Shown here in pieces: positions 25,030 through 35,925 of a DNA stretch of 64,000 bases. Numbering within the stretch: the stretch's first letter is position 1; each line of letters starts with the position of its first letter. Source of the DNA: Capsicum annuum (taxonomy: Eukaryota; Streptophyta; Magnoliopsida; Solanales; Solanaceae); NCBI RefSeq assembly GCF_002878395.1, contig NC_061120.1:114548407-114612406 (forward strand), in the 5' to 3' direction. The translations under genes were made by a program, and so were the position numbers. The notes under the pieces are model-generated. The model searched no databases, had not been told where the DNA came from, and saw nothing but the letters and a program-made list of their open reading frames with translations.

Positions 25030-25350
25030 TCAAAAATGGGATCATTTGGAAATTGAAAGTTGACCACTCATGTACGACAATCTATAGACGCATAGCACGA
25101 GTGAAGCAAATCTATACCCAGAATGACATCAAAATCAACCATATCTAGCTCAACTAAATTAGCATATATGAATCAATGAAGGATAGTAATAGGACACTTC
25201 TTATACACTCTCTTAGCAATAATAGACTCTCCTTCCGGGGTAGAAATAAGAATAGGATCAGGAATCCATTAAGGGTCCATCTCAAAATTTATAGCAACCA
25301 GAGGTGTCACATATGTGAAACTGGAACCAGGGTCTATCAATACATACACA
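25030..25350 (-). pseudogene. G3 aspartic protease (broken)
   Basis: Minus-strand translation gives LIDPGSSFTYVTPLVA, with the active-site Asp at about 25332-25334, then LVELDMVDFDVILGIDLLHS and VNFQFPNDP. The order and spacing match the protease of G1. Stops interrupt the middle. Confidence 0.75.
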
Positions 25351-25559
25351 TCAAAATAAAATTCACGGGGCATACCAGTGACAACATTTGGAGAATCCTC
25401 CTACTCTTGGTGAGGTGGTATAGCATAAAAACAATTCTGGTGCGAACACCAACAGTAATAGAAGAGGCAACCTGAGAAGGAATTAGGCAGAATACGGGAG
25501 TGGGGGCATTGGTAGCGTGACTCTGGTGATGAGAATCTTGACTCCCCTATCTAGCATAT

Positions 25560-26600
25560 GAACAATCTCTAAATTGGTGGGCCAATATGCCACAACCAAA
25601 GCAATCTCTCTGATAAATAAAACACTTGCCAAACTGATCTCTACCATACTTGGTATATGAAGGAGTACGAGGTATGTTACTTATACTATCCTAAAACCTG
25701 GATGATATAGGCCTATTCCCCTACTCCTGCCTGCTTTTAGGTACGAGAGAACTAACTGAGGAAGGCAAGGGCATAAGTAGACGTCTCTAGAATTGAGGGC
25801 AATCTCCTCAATAGAATCTATACTTACTGAATCCCTGCTACTTTAATCTAGCTCTTTTATTCCCTCTTACTCTCTCCCTCTCTTTTACCTTAACATCTTT
25901 AATCTGTTGGGCATGTATCATCAACTGAGAAAGGTCCATATCCCTATTAAGCATAGCAGATCTACACTCCTACACAACGTAACTTGACACACCAGTCATG
26001 AACTTACTCATAATGGTTCGAGAGTTAGCCATCATACTAGGTGCATATTTGGATAACTGATTGAATCTAAGGCAGTACTCCTTAACACTCATGGAGCCTT
26101 GTCTCAAATTCATGAATTCCTCTATCTTTTCTTCCCCCATCTCAAAAGGAAATAATCTGTCCAAGAACACATCCTTAAATAATTGCCAAGTCATAGGAGC
26201 GGCATCCTCTCCTCTACTTTCTCTCCATATTTCCACCCAATCATATGTAATATCTTTCATTCCATAGGTAGACAATTCAACACTCTTTTCCTTATTCATG
26301 TGCATAATCTGGGTGATCTTTCTCACTTCATCTAAGTACATCGATGGGTCTTTACCTACCCTCGCTATATAAAAATCAGGTGGATTTATCCACATAAAGT
26401 CATGAATACAAGCTGTAGAAAAATTATTCTATTGCGGAGGTGGAATAGTAGCCTGGGTGTTAGCTTGAGTATTTGCAGTAACTACCTAGGGTAGTGTGTG
26501 AGAAGCTACTTGAAATTATGCATGTGACACATGCTCGTTCAGCGGATCAATGGGTTAGGGTTGGTCATTGTTTCTATGAGCTCCACGAAAAGGAATATTC
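25560..26600 (-). pseudogene. G3 gag (broken) with intact zinc knuckle
   Basis: The frame 26395-25970 (141 residues) is a good retrotransposon capsid segment: YLDEVRKITQIMHMNKE, YDWVEIWRESRG, FKDVFLDRLFPFEM, FMNLRQGSMSVKEYCLRF and LSKYAPSMMANSR. Upstream remnants extend to about 26600, but the start codon is not certain. At 25603-25562 a complete CX2CX4HX4C knuckle, CFGCGILAHQFRDC, is preserved. Confidence 0.85.
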
Positions 26601-26792
26601 TGTCATAAGAGAGTAGAAATTAATAGCAGGGAGAAACAGTCGTAGGCACAATGGACTTTTGAAAGAAAGAGATGACTTTTCTTAAAATGTCCCGTAGCCT
26701 CTTGCTCATAGATGTGGCATGCTACATGCCGATGATCAAGAATCTATGTAACGCAGCTTTTTGAATTCCCTAGGACTCTTTAAACCTTAGGA

Positions 26793-26804
26793 GCTCTGAT
26801 ACCA
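26793..26804 (-). promoter_or_regulatory. G3 primer-binding site, perfect 12-base match
   Basis: The minus strand reads TGGTATCAGAGC, four bases inside the LTR end at 26809, an exact match to the initiator-Met tRNA type primer site. It establishes 26809-29053 as the 5' LTR. Confidence 0.9.
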
Positions 26805-26808
26805 AGCT

Positions 26809-29053
26809 TGTAATACCCTAAGATCCCATCCCGAGATGTCACACAGTGATTAAGGCCACATGCGGCCTCAGGCTAACCCTTTAAACTTTCCATCACTTTG
26901 TGCTAATATAAGAGAGAATGACATATAATACACATACTGTAATAAGATAAGAAACTAGCCTGTACAATCCAACATACTGAAATTCTGTACATACCAACCC
27001 TTTTGTCTAACAAAGCCTCTATACAACAAAATCAAGGAGACATTGGGATAAACTCCCTACTGAATCAAATAGTACTGAAAACCATAACAATAAAATGTTA
27101 TCAAAAAATATAAATATGTTCCTTACACCATGAGGACTCACCACTGAGTAGACAAAAAGATGCACCCGAATATCGCTAATATGGTTGAGTACCTCAACCT
27201 ACATTATGAGAAAATATAGCCAATAGGAAAAATATGTGGGTCAGTACTTTGGAATGTAATGAGTTTGTGGTGGTTTATGTAACAATGTAAATATCATTAT
27301 CAATTTTATGTAAATATGCTTCTGTAAAATGATGGCTCACTTGGCTTGAGTTAGATTGAAACATACTTTTCAAGATCTCATCGTAAAATCATATGATAAA
27401 AACCTCATAAATTATCATAAATAACTCAACTCTCCAAATCAAGACTCGAAGTGACTCCGTAATTCAAGAAACTCGACTCTTATGTACATGGGAGGTTCTT
27501 ATAACCGACATAAACCATGTGAGCTACATGTAGTCTAACATTTTTCCCATCTAAGGAGAGAACCCAATATTAGCAGGAGCGCCGTACTCGTGCTAGGGAG
27601 TACAACTTAAATTTAGAGACACAATATCATACTCGACATCCGGCCTACAATTATCTGTATCAATCCTACGATGGCACATAGTTTTGTAGAATATACCATA
27701 TTTCCTTCTCGATGCAAAATACTACTCCCGGACACAAGCTTAGAATGCATTAGGAAATTCACCACAAACATCACAAGGGTCTATCATGAAGACCAAATCA
27801 ATTCACTTTCTCATTTATAAAATCATAATCAAGTTGTGGATTCCTAACTCGACTCAAATAAAATCAATGTTACTCAATATCAAATGGAATTGGTTCATTA
27901 AGTCATGGCAACATGAATAACTTTGAGAAAATATCAAGACTAATTATAACAACTCAATTCTCATTAATAAATATACTCAATAATGCAATTTGTCATAAGG
28001 AAGCTTAAATATTGACACATATCATGAAAGTACTTGAAATACCAACTCACGGTAGAAACATGAAATTCAGAATATTAAATATCAACTCATTAATTGGAAA
28101 TTGTAAAATAATCATATATAACAAAGCTTGAACAATTTATATTCTCATAATGTCATAATGAAGTAATTGGGTATAAACTCACTTGCAAAATCATATAAAT
28201 GCATAAAAAAATCAAAGATTTGAGGAGAAGGACGAAAGAATTGCTCTTGTTCAAAACCCTACATTCCTTGGATTATGATTTTTAAGATGAGCAAGCTTGA
28301 TTTGAAACTCTTCTTTGCACTTTTGAGCTAAGTTTCTTGATGCCTTTGGCTTGGAAAACTTATTTCTTGAACAACTTGGTGAAATCTTTGGAAGATTCTT
28401 GAATTTCTTGAAGATGATTTTATTTAGGATTTTAGAAGAAACCTTTGTTTCTAGAGAATTTTGGAGGAGAAATGAGCGAGAAATGATCTTCTCTCCTCCA
28501 CTTAGATATATATATATATATAAAACCAAAATGGGCAGAAAAGATGAAAATACCCTTTTAAAAAGAGTAGAAAATTGTTGATCGGGGTTTGTGATGGTGG
28601 AACTGATGGTCCATCAGAGAAACTGATGGTCCACCAGATCGCCCATCACATGAGGGATAGAAATAAGATATTCTACCTAGACTTGACGATCCTCTTGGCT
28701 GTCCATCAAATTTTTGGTGGCCCACCATTTAAGCCATCGCACGTTGGCCATAAAAAGGGGTTACTACCTTTGCTTGATGGGATATTTGATGGTCCACCAA
28801 GGACTTGGCGTTCCTTCAGGTCTACTGTCAGGCTTGGGCGATTCCAACATTGCTTAGTAAAATGGCAATAACTTCCTCGTCCGATGTAGGATTTCGATGA
28901 AATTTGTATCAATGGAAAGATTATTTAATGCTTTACATGAAAAAAATTATAAATTACATAAATACAACATAATATAAATATCAATCACTTTAGAATCCAC
29001 CTCTATCATCTAAAAAGATAGATTTAGGCTTAAGGAATGATCAGGGTATTACA
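26809..29053 (-). repeat. G3 5' LTR, complete
   Basis: 2,245 bp from TGTAATACC to GGTATTACA. It holds a (TA)n run at 28506-28522 and a GATGGTCC-rich segment at about 28590-28830 that is shared with the left LTR. Collinear with 20726-22717. Confidence 0.9.
28505..28526 (-). promoter_or_regulatory. Candidate TATA element of the G3 LTR
   Basis: On the minus strand a TTTTATATATATATATAT run lies upstream of a purine-rich GGAGGAGAGAAG segment. The same run is present in the other LTR at 22448-22461. Position inside an LTR and strand agree with a core promoter, but an AT-rich genome makes chance matches common. Confidence 0.35.
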
Positions 29054-30300
29054 GTCTTCTACCACTAAAAGAAGAAGACTAAAGAAATCCACTATAGAGA
29101 AAGAAGAAAATAAAGTTGTAAAGGTAAGTGATGATGTGGACAGTGATTCTTATATTGGTATTGCATCTATTACAAAAATAATAAAACTTCATGGTGATGA
29201 AGGAAGATTATGTCTATGGAACAAAGCAATGAGAATCTAAAAACACAAAAGGTATTATTTTAAAAAGAAATTATTTTAAGTTATATGAGAAACTCAAAAT
29301 TGTAGAACAAGTAGAATATGTGAGGCATCAGTGTTGGTTACATCTGTTAGAAGAACAATATCCCATTGTCATTGAAGTTGAAGTGAGAGAATTCTACCAC
29401 TTCATGAAATTCTCAAATAATTGTTTGAGTTTGACTGCATAGGTGCTGATAATGCTTCTTAAGTTTGATGAAGAAATACTAGGAAAGATATTTTATGTTC
29501 ATCATATTGCTGGGATAACTGTTGAGAAACAACGACCCTGAACTTAATTCATGGTTAATGGCTCCAAGGTAGGAGGGACTTCTTTAGCTGGGATGAGAAA
29601 AAAGTTTCTCACAAGTGAGTTCTAGTTGGTGTTGGAGTTCATAAAAAAAGGTCATGTTTCCAAATCTATAGAAAAAAACTATAGCTTTTGCAAATGATCT
29701 AATTCTAATTGATTGTTTGAGTAAGTTTGAGATGAAAAACTTACATTCTCTAATGCTGGAGCATATGCACAAGGTGACTTATAAGATGGGAAGAAAACAT
29801 TGGATACCCTATGGATATTTTCTAAATAAAGTATTTAAAATTTTTGAAGTAGTTGGACCTAAATAGACCCTTGTAACTTTCAAAAAACATTTAGTTTTAC
29901 AACATTTGTATAAAAGAAATGTATAGAAGGAAAATTCGAAATTATATCGCACGTATCAAAAAAATGTTGGTTGAAAAAGAAAACCTAACCAAATAAATAG
30001 AGGATTTGATAATTGTGATAGAAAAAAAGGACACCGAAATAGTACATTCAAAAATAGAATCAAAGGTTGTCCTAGAGGGATCCGGTGCCTCTAAAAAACT
30101 TGTAGAAGAATATACAAATCTTATGGTCAAAGTTGCAAAACTTACTAGTGACGTTTAAGAGCTAAATGCAGAAGTAAAAAACCATACCAAAAATTTATTA
30201 GATTCTCATGATGTTATGGCTACAAGAATGAATATGTTGCGAAAAACCCTCGCCCCAAAGCCCTCTCTACTTGAGTCCTATCCTCCATGTTAAATTTTGT
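29054..30300 (+). pseudogene. C1 second ORF, C-terminal part (3' of the G3 insertion)
   Basis: After the insertion the frame resumes with TTKRRRLKKSTIEKEENK and DDVDSDS. It then has a globular-looking region with EVREFYHFMKFS, FDEEILGKIFYVHHIAGITV and GGTSLAGMRKKFLTSEF, broken by stops. The 'VREFY...' and 'E.LG.I..V' pattern reminds me of the plant-specific family annotated as putative plant transposon protein; this is recollection, not a search. A Lys/Glu-rich tail follows and ends near 30290. It is not a pol protein. Its role in the element is unknown. Confidence 0.5.
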
Positions 30301-30833
30301 GTCAGTTTCCAATTCATGATTCCTATGTGGCCTTTAAAAATAGAAGTTTTATAATTTATTTTTTGTATATTGTAAATGTACTTATCATAATTAATCATGA
30401 ATGAATTTTTATTTGTGAGCCTTAAATGTTTCCCTTATTTTAAGGGTGTTTTTCATGTTATACTTGCCTTAGTGGCCATGAGTTAATTTGATTGTACTTA
30501 TCTTTGCTGTTAGTTTACTATTAATCCTTTTCAACAATTCCAAAAGGGGGAAAACTCACTTCATGTGTAAGATGTAAGGACCATGTTACCAGCTACCAAG
30601 TGTGTGTTCTAATTTGGTGCATGCTGAAATAGGGAACTATGGTAAGGAACAGTGATAGGGGAAGCAAACATGTGCTTAGAATTTTGGCTGCAAATGATAG
30701 CAAGGGACCAAGTCCCTGTGTTGCATTAAGGTCGTATCATGGTGATAGGGAGGAACATTCTTCTTTAGAGTGATAATGGTACTAATAAAATATGATAGAT
30801 ATGCTCAAAAATATATGGTTAGTTTGTCATTAT

Positions 30834-30848
30834 AAAAAAAGAGGAAAA
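30834..30848 (+). promoter_or_regulatory. C1 polypurine tract
   Basis: AAAAAAAGAGGAAAA lies eight bases upstream of the right LTR. The duplicate copy has AAAAAGGAGGAAAA at 41409-41422 in the same place. Conservation of the purine run in both copies supports the assignment. Confidence 0.6.
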
Positions 30849-30856
30849 TTTATATA

Positions 30857-31594
30857 TGTAGTTTTGATGATGATCATCTAACATCTAGAGACCGGGTCCC
30901 TTGACGTGCAAGCTACAATACAGCTGGTATGCAAGTCTACACATATTTGTCCACTTATTTAACTAACTTACATGTGCTGCTCGAACTAATAATGACACCT
31001 GGTCAAATGATATCTTACTCCTAATTATCACTCATCTATAATAGGAAAAAAATTCTTTTCATTATATTATTTATGTAAATCTAAAGAGTGACGAGAGGCA
31101 GCAAAAACTCCATTTTAACAGTGCTTAAGTTTTTAGATTTTTATTTGTGCTTAAATACAAATTGTTCTTGAGTGATTTCATATTTGTAAATAAATTAATC
31201 ATGTTATAAGAGTAACAAACTTTTGTTTTTGAGTAAAAAGTTCTGAGGTCACTTGCAAAAGTTCTTTACTGATTAAAGCTAATCATTGTACAGGGTCCTT
31301 AGTAGAGGAGTAAGGATAAACTTATAACAGGGTTATTAGAAGCTAAAGGAACCTACAGTTAAGTTCATTATAGACTGTAAGAAGGAGTTTGTTTATAGTG
31401 GATTTTGGAGAGCTTGTATGGGAAAGACATTGTTTTTCCCTTCCTTGAGGAAGGGGGTTTCCACTTTAAAATATTGTGTATTTATTCTTCCAGCACTATC
31501 TTTCTTTTCCTTGTTACTTTATAGTATTTTGCTAGCGATTCAATTTGAGAGACCTAGTCCCTCACCGTGTGGTCCGTCCCTAAGGGTTTCAACA
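30857..31594 (+). repeat. C1 3' LTR
   Basis: 738 bp, TGTAGTTTTGATGATG to GGTTTCAACA, the same length as the 5' LTR. Unlike a normal LTR edge, the similarity to the copy at 41431-42170 continues about 480 bp past its end. Confidence 0.85.
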
Positions 31595-32195
31595 TGATCC
31601 ATTTCATAGCATTTTCATGATATTGGGTTAGATTTATGATGGGTTTTAGTTGTTGGAATGATGAAATGCAAGACTTAGATTAGTTGGACCGTTTAGGGTA
31701 TTTTGATCCCATAGAGTTAAAACACTTGACTTGTTTTCTTATACCTTATGGGCATTGGATTTCATCACTCATGTTTAGCATGAGAATATCTTAGATCGCT
31801 TAATATTAAGTAAAATACTCCAGTTACTCATGCTTAGGGTTGGTTGACCTCTATTGCTTATACTATTTAATATTTCCATAGTGTTCGTTTGACTTAGTTA
31901 AAGGGCTTGAGAAAAATGTCTACCTCAGGAGAAATTGTTGTTTGCCATACATCTAATAATGGATTTAGTTACCATATCCTAGTGAGGGGTAGAATTTGTC
32001 TTAGGATATATTTTGGGGTTTTTGTAGTTGGCTCTTTGCCCCACCTTAAGGCAGGATTGGTGATTAGTTCTCTTGAAACCCTTATATGCTCATTAACTAC
32101 CTAGAGAAGACACTTTTGAGGCAATATTGAGGAATCTTAGTACATGTTGGTTTTGATGAATGACATTGGAAGTACTTCCTAAAAGACTATTCCAT
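31595..32195. other. C1 right flank, no gene recognised
   Basis: The first ~480 bp are shared with 42171-42640. A small ORF at 31907-32104 lies in the shared part but has matching stops and changes in the other copy, so I do not support it as a gene. Confidence 0.4.
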
Positions 32196-32490
32196 ATGTA
32201 TGATTTATTGTTTAATCTTATGATTAGCTATTGATTATGCTATAGTTTATTGCTATTGATTGGACTACAGAATATACCATTGAATGAGCCCTTGACTATG
32301 ATATTGTCTAAAGCCATAAAGTATGTTATTAACTATGCTATGAATAAGCTATAGATTTTTCCATGGATTTTCTATTGCTCCAGCTATTGATAAACTATTT
32401 TTAATACTAATGATAATCCTTAGAATATACTATTGATAAGTTATTGTTTATGATATTGTTATGACTATGATCATGTTGTGAAACTATGCT
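32195..32490. repeat. Degenerate AT-rich tandem array
   Basis: Variants of ctattgattatgctat, 'taactatgctatgaat' and 'gactatgatattg' recur with irregular spacing of about 15-45 bp. No coding signal. The array ends at the S1 insertion site. Confidence 0.45.
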
Positions 32491-32495
32491 AGTAA
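32491..32495. repeat. Target-site duplication of S1, left copy (agtaa)
   Basis: agtaa at 32491-32495 and again at 34521-34525, exactly flanking a TG...CA unit. A perfect match. Confidence 0.85.
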
Positions 32496-34520
32496 TGTAA
32501 AACCCCAATTTTGGCCTTTAAAAATCCCTGAGTTTTGAGCTCACTACTTTGACTTTTGCCCACCAAGCAAGTTGTAATGTTGAGTTGTAAGGTACAAATT
32601 ATAGGCAAACCATTGTTGGGGCAAAACTCTTTATATTGATCATAACTAGACTTAATGAGTCATACGATGTGGTCACAAGTCATAGGGTGTCACCCATGAC
32701 AAAACTAGTGTAAGCATCCAAGCTTATGCTTAGGATATGATTAGGACTTTACTAGTCATATAGTGTCCTTAGGAGTTGTAAGGTGACTCGCGGTCACTGG
32801 AGACACTATTCAGTGTTTTAGTTACGGGCACTATGGATATTTTCCTGCTTCTCTAATTAGGACCCACACATATAAATAACCCAAAGAGGGTTAGTTCTAT
32901 CACTTTAATAATCAAATTCATGGTCTCTTCTCTCTCTAATCCCTATGTCAATATCACTATAGTTTCTCAAGGAATTTGCAATTAGAACGTCCAAGGATTT
33001 ATTTCTTTCCATAATTTTTGATATCTCAGGGATGTAACACTTCCCCAAAATATATTTTTTTAATCATCTAATTAAATATTAATCCATGTAATTTAAGTAT
33101 TGTTTATGAATATGGGTTACAGGGTTTTTGAATTAATGTTACTTGAATTGAATTCCCGTGGTTTTATATGCATTGTTTGTGCTTTGTCAATGGTTTTTGA
33201 ACGAATTGGGTATATGGGTACATAAATTGGAAAATAGGTCGAGGTATTCCCCCAAATTAATTATTTCGGATTAGAATTTTACTATGGAAATTGTGCTCCC
33301 CCATCACATTTTGTAATTGGTTTTGAAAGATGGTTTGTCATATGATTTGACTTACTTATCTATACTATTGCATTGCATAATTGATTAAACTAATAAACGT
33401 GAATTTTGAAGACCTTTTTGCCCATGCTTTAATTTAAAATCAGAACCTTAGGGCTGACGAAATTTCCTTGGATTGAATTGATGAACCAAAAAGGGTTCAA
33501 GGAATTCCATATGTTGATTTAATGAACAAAGAGGGTCGTGGCATTCACCTGAGTTAATTGAATTGTAATGTCCTAATTATAAGCTTGCAAGCGTAAGGGT
33601 ATGATATGGCATGCCTTAATGGATAATTCCTTAGTTCAATGTATTGGTTATGTGAGGCTTGTTTTAGTTGGTCCTAACGGGGCTTGTGTAGTTAATACAT
33701 GAAGGTGCATGTCCTGGGGTGACTAGTACTGTAAACTTAAATTATCAAGTGTGAGGCTTATTCTTAATAACTGTGTGCATATGACATACTTTATTTATAT
33801 TCGTCGTGGCATACCCTAGTTTTCCTTAATACCTCTGACTTATGCGGCTAACATGCACTGGGGCCCTTTCAGCAAGGGGAGCTGGAACTAAATTTCCCGT
33901 GGGTGTTTTTATGATGATTAAGCTACACAGTCTAGGCTAAAGATTTACATTAAAACTAAACATTGTTCCATACCCTAGTATGTTTAACATTTATATATAT
34001 ACATATATATATGTATCTGTTGACGTACCAATGTGTGCATGTGGATTATGCAGTTCTTCTAAATTGACATTAATTTATCCCTTCCCTCAGTTACATGTTA
34101 TCACTCAACCCAGTAACCTTCTTTGGACGTTATATCCCCATGCGATGCTGTAACTAGAAGCACTTCTTCTTTTTCTTCATAGTTATAGATGACCTTTTTC
34201 AACTTGAAGTTGGTAGACTCCTTCCAGAAAGATGTTACTTCTTGGTTTATTTCATGTCATAGACTATTTCCTATGGTTTCTTTTTGCTATCTTCGTGGGT
34301 ATGTTCAGACTCAGATTTTTTCAGGTAATAGATGTTTTATGGATACTATAGATTGGGATTGTTGTTTCATATTTTAGTAATCATCTATCTTGTTATATGT
34401 TTGAAATTCATCGGTTATTTGTTGTATCATGTTCTGATTGGCTAGGGTAAAGGGGGTGGTCTCTGATCCTCGGTGGACTTGAACACCAGTCATATCAAGA
34501 TCTTTGTTCGGGTCATGACA
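32496..34520 (+). mobile_element. S1: solo LTR of a gypsy-type element
   Basis: 2,025 bp starting TGTAAAACCCC and ending GGGTCATGACA, flanked by identical agtaa repeats, with no internal region. This is the product of recombination between the two LTRs of one element. Its last ~90 bp resemble the LTR ends of G4, G5 and G6 (ggtctct...ggact..ga...gtcat pattern), so the families are related. Orientation follows from that similarity. The small ORF at 34189-34377 has no support as a gene. Confidence 0.85.
32870..32880 (+). promoter_or_regulatory. Candidate TATA element in S1
   Basis: Catataaataa lies about 375 bp into the LTR, followed by 'acccaaagagggtt'. The position suits an LTR core promoter. 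Weak evidence alone. Confidence 0.3.
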
Positions 34521-34844
34521 AGTAATAATCATAAAAAATATCCCTATTTATAATATTAAACATTATTCCATAATTTATGTTAGTAGTCATGCTTATCGAT
34601 TATATGGGACATTACACTATTAACTATGCCCGATACCGAGACTCTACTCTAGACAGCCAGGTCAAACCAAGGATCTATGGAAGTGGGGGCTCGTCCCCGG
34701 TCAATATTGGATCAAACAATAGGGGGCCGTAGCACTGACCTCTTTTTTTTATTGATTCAATACAATAGGGGAAAAAATCATGAGGCTTGACTATATGAAA
34801 ACTTACGCTATAGATTTTTTCCACCGATTATGATGATGTGGCTA

Positions 34845-35075
34845 CCAATTTGAGTCCTTATATTATGATGATGTATTGATAACCAAAAATAGAGGAGGAT
34901 GATTATGATTTTATGTTGACACCCAACCAGGCCGATGAATAATTATGATCATATATTGATACCCGACAATGTCGGAGCATAATTATGATGATATATTAAT
35001 AGCCGGTAAGGCTGGAAAATGATTACGATGATATCTTTATTCCAGACAAGGATGAAGGATGATTATATTGGTATG
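34845..35075. repeat. ~55-bp minisatellite
   Basis: About four degenerate units containing 'gatgattatgatgatatattgatacccgacaaggc' variants. Repeated words are attatgat(g/c)atat, 'ttgatacccgac' and 'aaggc(t/c)gga'. Unit spacing is about 50-60 bp. It sits inside L1. Confidence 0.7.
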
Positions 35076-35142
35076 CCTATCCGTATTTATCGGTTTAAGT
35101 TTTTCTATTCCCATGTATGGACACTACATGTATATATGTTCA

Positions 35143-35180
35143 TTTATATATATATTTATATATATATATATATGTATGTA
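35143..35180. repeat. TA-rich microsatellite
   Basis: Uninterrupted and near-uninterrupted TA runs with 'ttta' and 'tgta' variants. The ORFs that cross it encode Tyr-Ile repeats and are artefacts. Confidence 0.85.
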
Positions 35181-35249
35181 TATCCCTATTGTTATTTGTG
35201 TATGATATTGATATTAGCAATGTCGGATATAGCCCGAATGTGGTAAATA

Positions 35250-35660
35250 TAATAATTAGTGGACTTTTGAGGATTAGTAATAATTATCAATTAGTGATAA
35301 ATGATTCTAAAGTTATATAGTTGATGCGTAGTTATAAATAAGGATTAGTGGTGGATATTGTTTAAGTGACTAATAATGACTAGTTGATAATCAAGGATTA
35401 GTTGGTAAAGGATGATTAGTTAATAAATGATATTGGTTAATTATTGTCATCAAATAAATGGTGATTAGTGGATATAAGGTCAATAGTTTGTAATTGATGA
35501 CTAGAGGTTATGTGATGAATAATAATCAAATGAACTAGTTAATAAGAAACGGTTAACCTATAAATGGTGACTAGTGAATAATAGTGATGAAGTTGCTATA
35601 TGTTAGTTAAATTGTGGAACATGGGTACATTGTCTAGTGTTGGAAAATGGTTGATTGATG
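35250..35660. repeat. Degenerate short-period repeat region (attagtgg / actagtg words)
   Basis: Words such as gattagtgg, gactagt, gattagtt and ggttaatta recur at irregular 20-40 bp spacing. AT-rich, no ORF. Possibly an eroded minisatellite inside L1. Confidence 0.4.
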
Positions 35661-35925
35661 ATAAATTGTGGAATGACAGTTAAATAATAAGTTGGTTATT
35701 TGTAAGTGATGAATGATTACTTTATTCTATCTCTGAGTGTACTCTCCAGACGTATGAGAGCCTGTAATGAGTTATTTAAGTTTTGCATGAATTGGTGTAT
35801 AGGAGCCAATTTTGAGTTTGTGATTGCTTGTATGTCTATTTTATTATTTCTTATTCCTTATTTCTATTATGTCATCCATCCTTCTTTATGTTTCACTACG
35901 ACCTTGTGTATTATTCTGTATTCTA

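Larger units (their letters stand above)
20726..29053 (-). mobile_element. G3: Ty3/gypsy (Tekay/Del-like) element nested in C1, internally deleted
   Basis: Right LTR (26809-29053) is complete with TGTAATACC...GGTATTACA ends. The left LTR begins at 20726 but breaks off at about 22717. A perfect 12-base primer site sits inside the right LTR, so transcription ran on the minus strand. gag, protease, reverse transcriptase, RNase H and integrase follow in order. The integrase C-terminus, any chromodomain, the polypurine tract and the inner ~270 bp of the left LTR are missing. A gcctt/gtctt target duplication proves one insertion into C1. The LTR starts differ at 6 of 72 bases. Confidence 0.88.
16612..31594 (+). 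mobile_element. C1: copia-type-gag LTR element without recognisable pol, carrying a second unrelated ORF; split by G3
   Basis: Two 738-bp LTRs (16612-17349 and 30857-31594) start TGTAGTTTTGATGATG; the right copy ends TTTCAACA and the left TTTCAATA. A primer-binding site follows the left LTR and a purine run precedes the right one. Inside are a UBN2-type gag, a long coiled-coil-like stretch, and a second ORF that G3 interrupts at 20726/29053. Without G3 the element is about 6.65 kb. I see no protease, integrase, reverse transcriptase or RNase H motif, so it looks non-autonomous (LARD-like). The flanks (ctaca left, tgatc right) do not form a target duplication, so one end may come from recombination between copies. 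Confidence 0.7.
30525..32078 (+). repeat. Duplicated segment, copy A (C1 3' end plus flanking DNA)
   Basis: Aligns with 41085-42640 over about 1.55 kb. It covers the last ~330 bp inside C1, the whole 3' LTR, and about 480 bp beyond the LTR, ending near the shared 'ccaccttaaggcag'. The non-LTR flank being shared means the two copies are not simply two insertions of one element. Confidence 0.75.

Noticed and set aside
26793..26804. tRNA-like sequence next to LTRs
   Set aside because: Only the 12-base primer match is present, with no cloverleaf or internal promoter boxes; it is a primer-binding site.
28351..28871. Overlapping ORFs of 76-98 codons on both strands in the G3 LTR
   Set aside because: The partner LTR (22191-22484) keeps only some frames; LTRs are non-coding and no protein motif is visible.
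35143..35180. TA run as a promoter TATA box
   Set aside because: It is a long microsatellite with no coding sequence or conserved start nearby.
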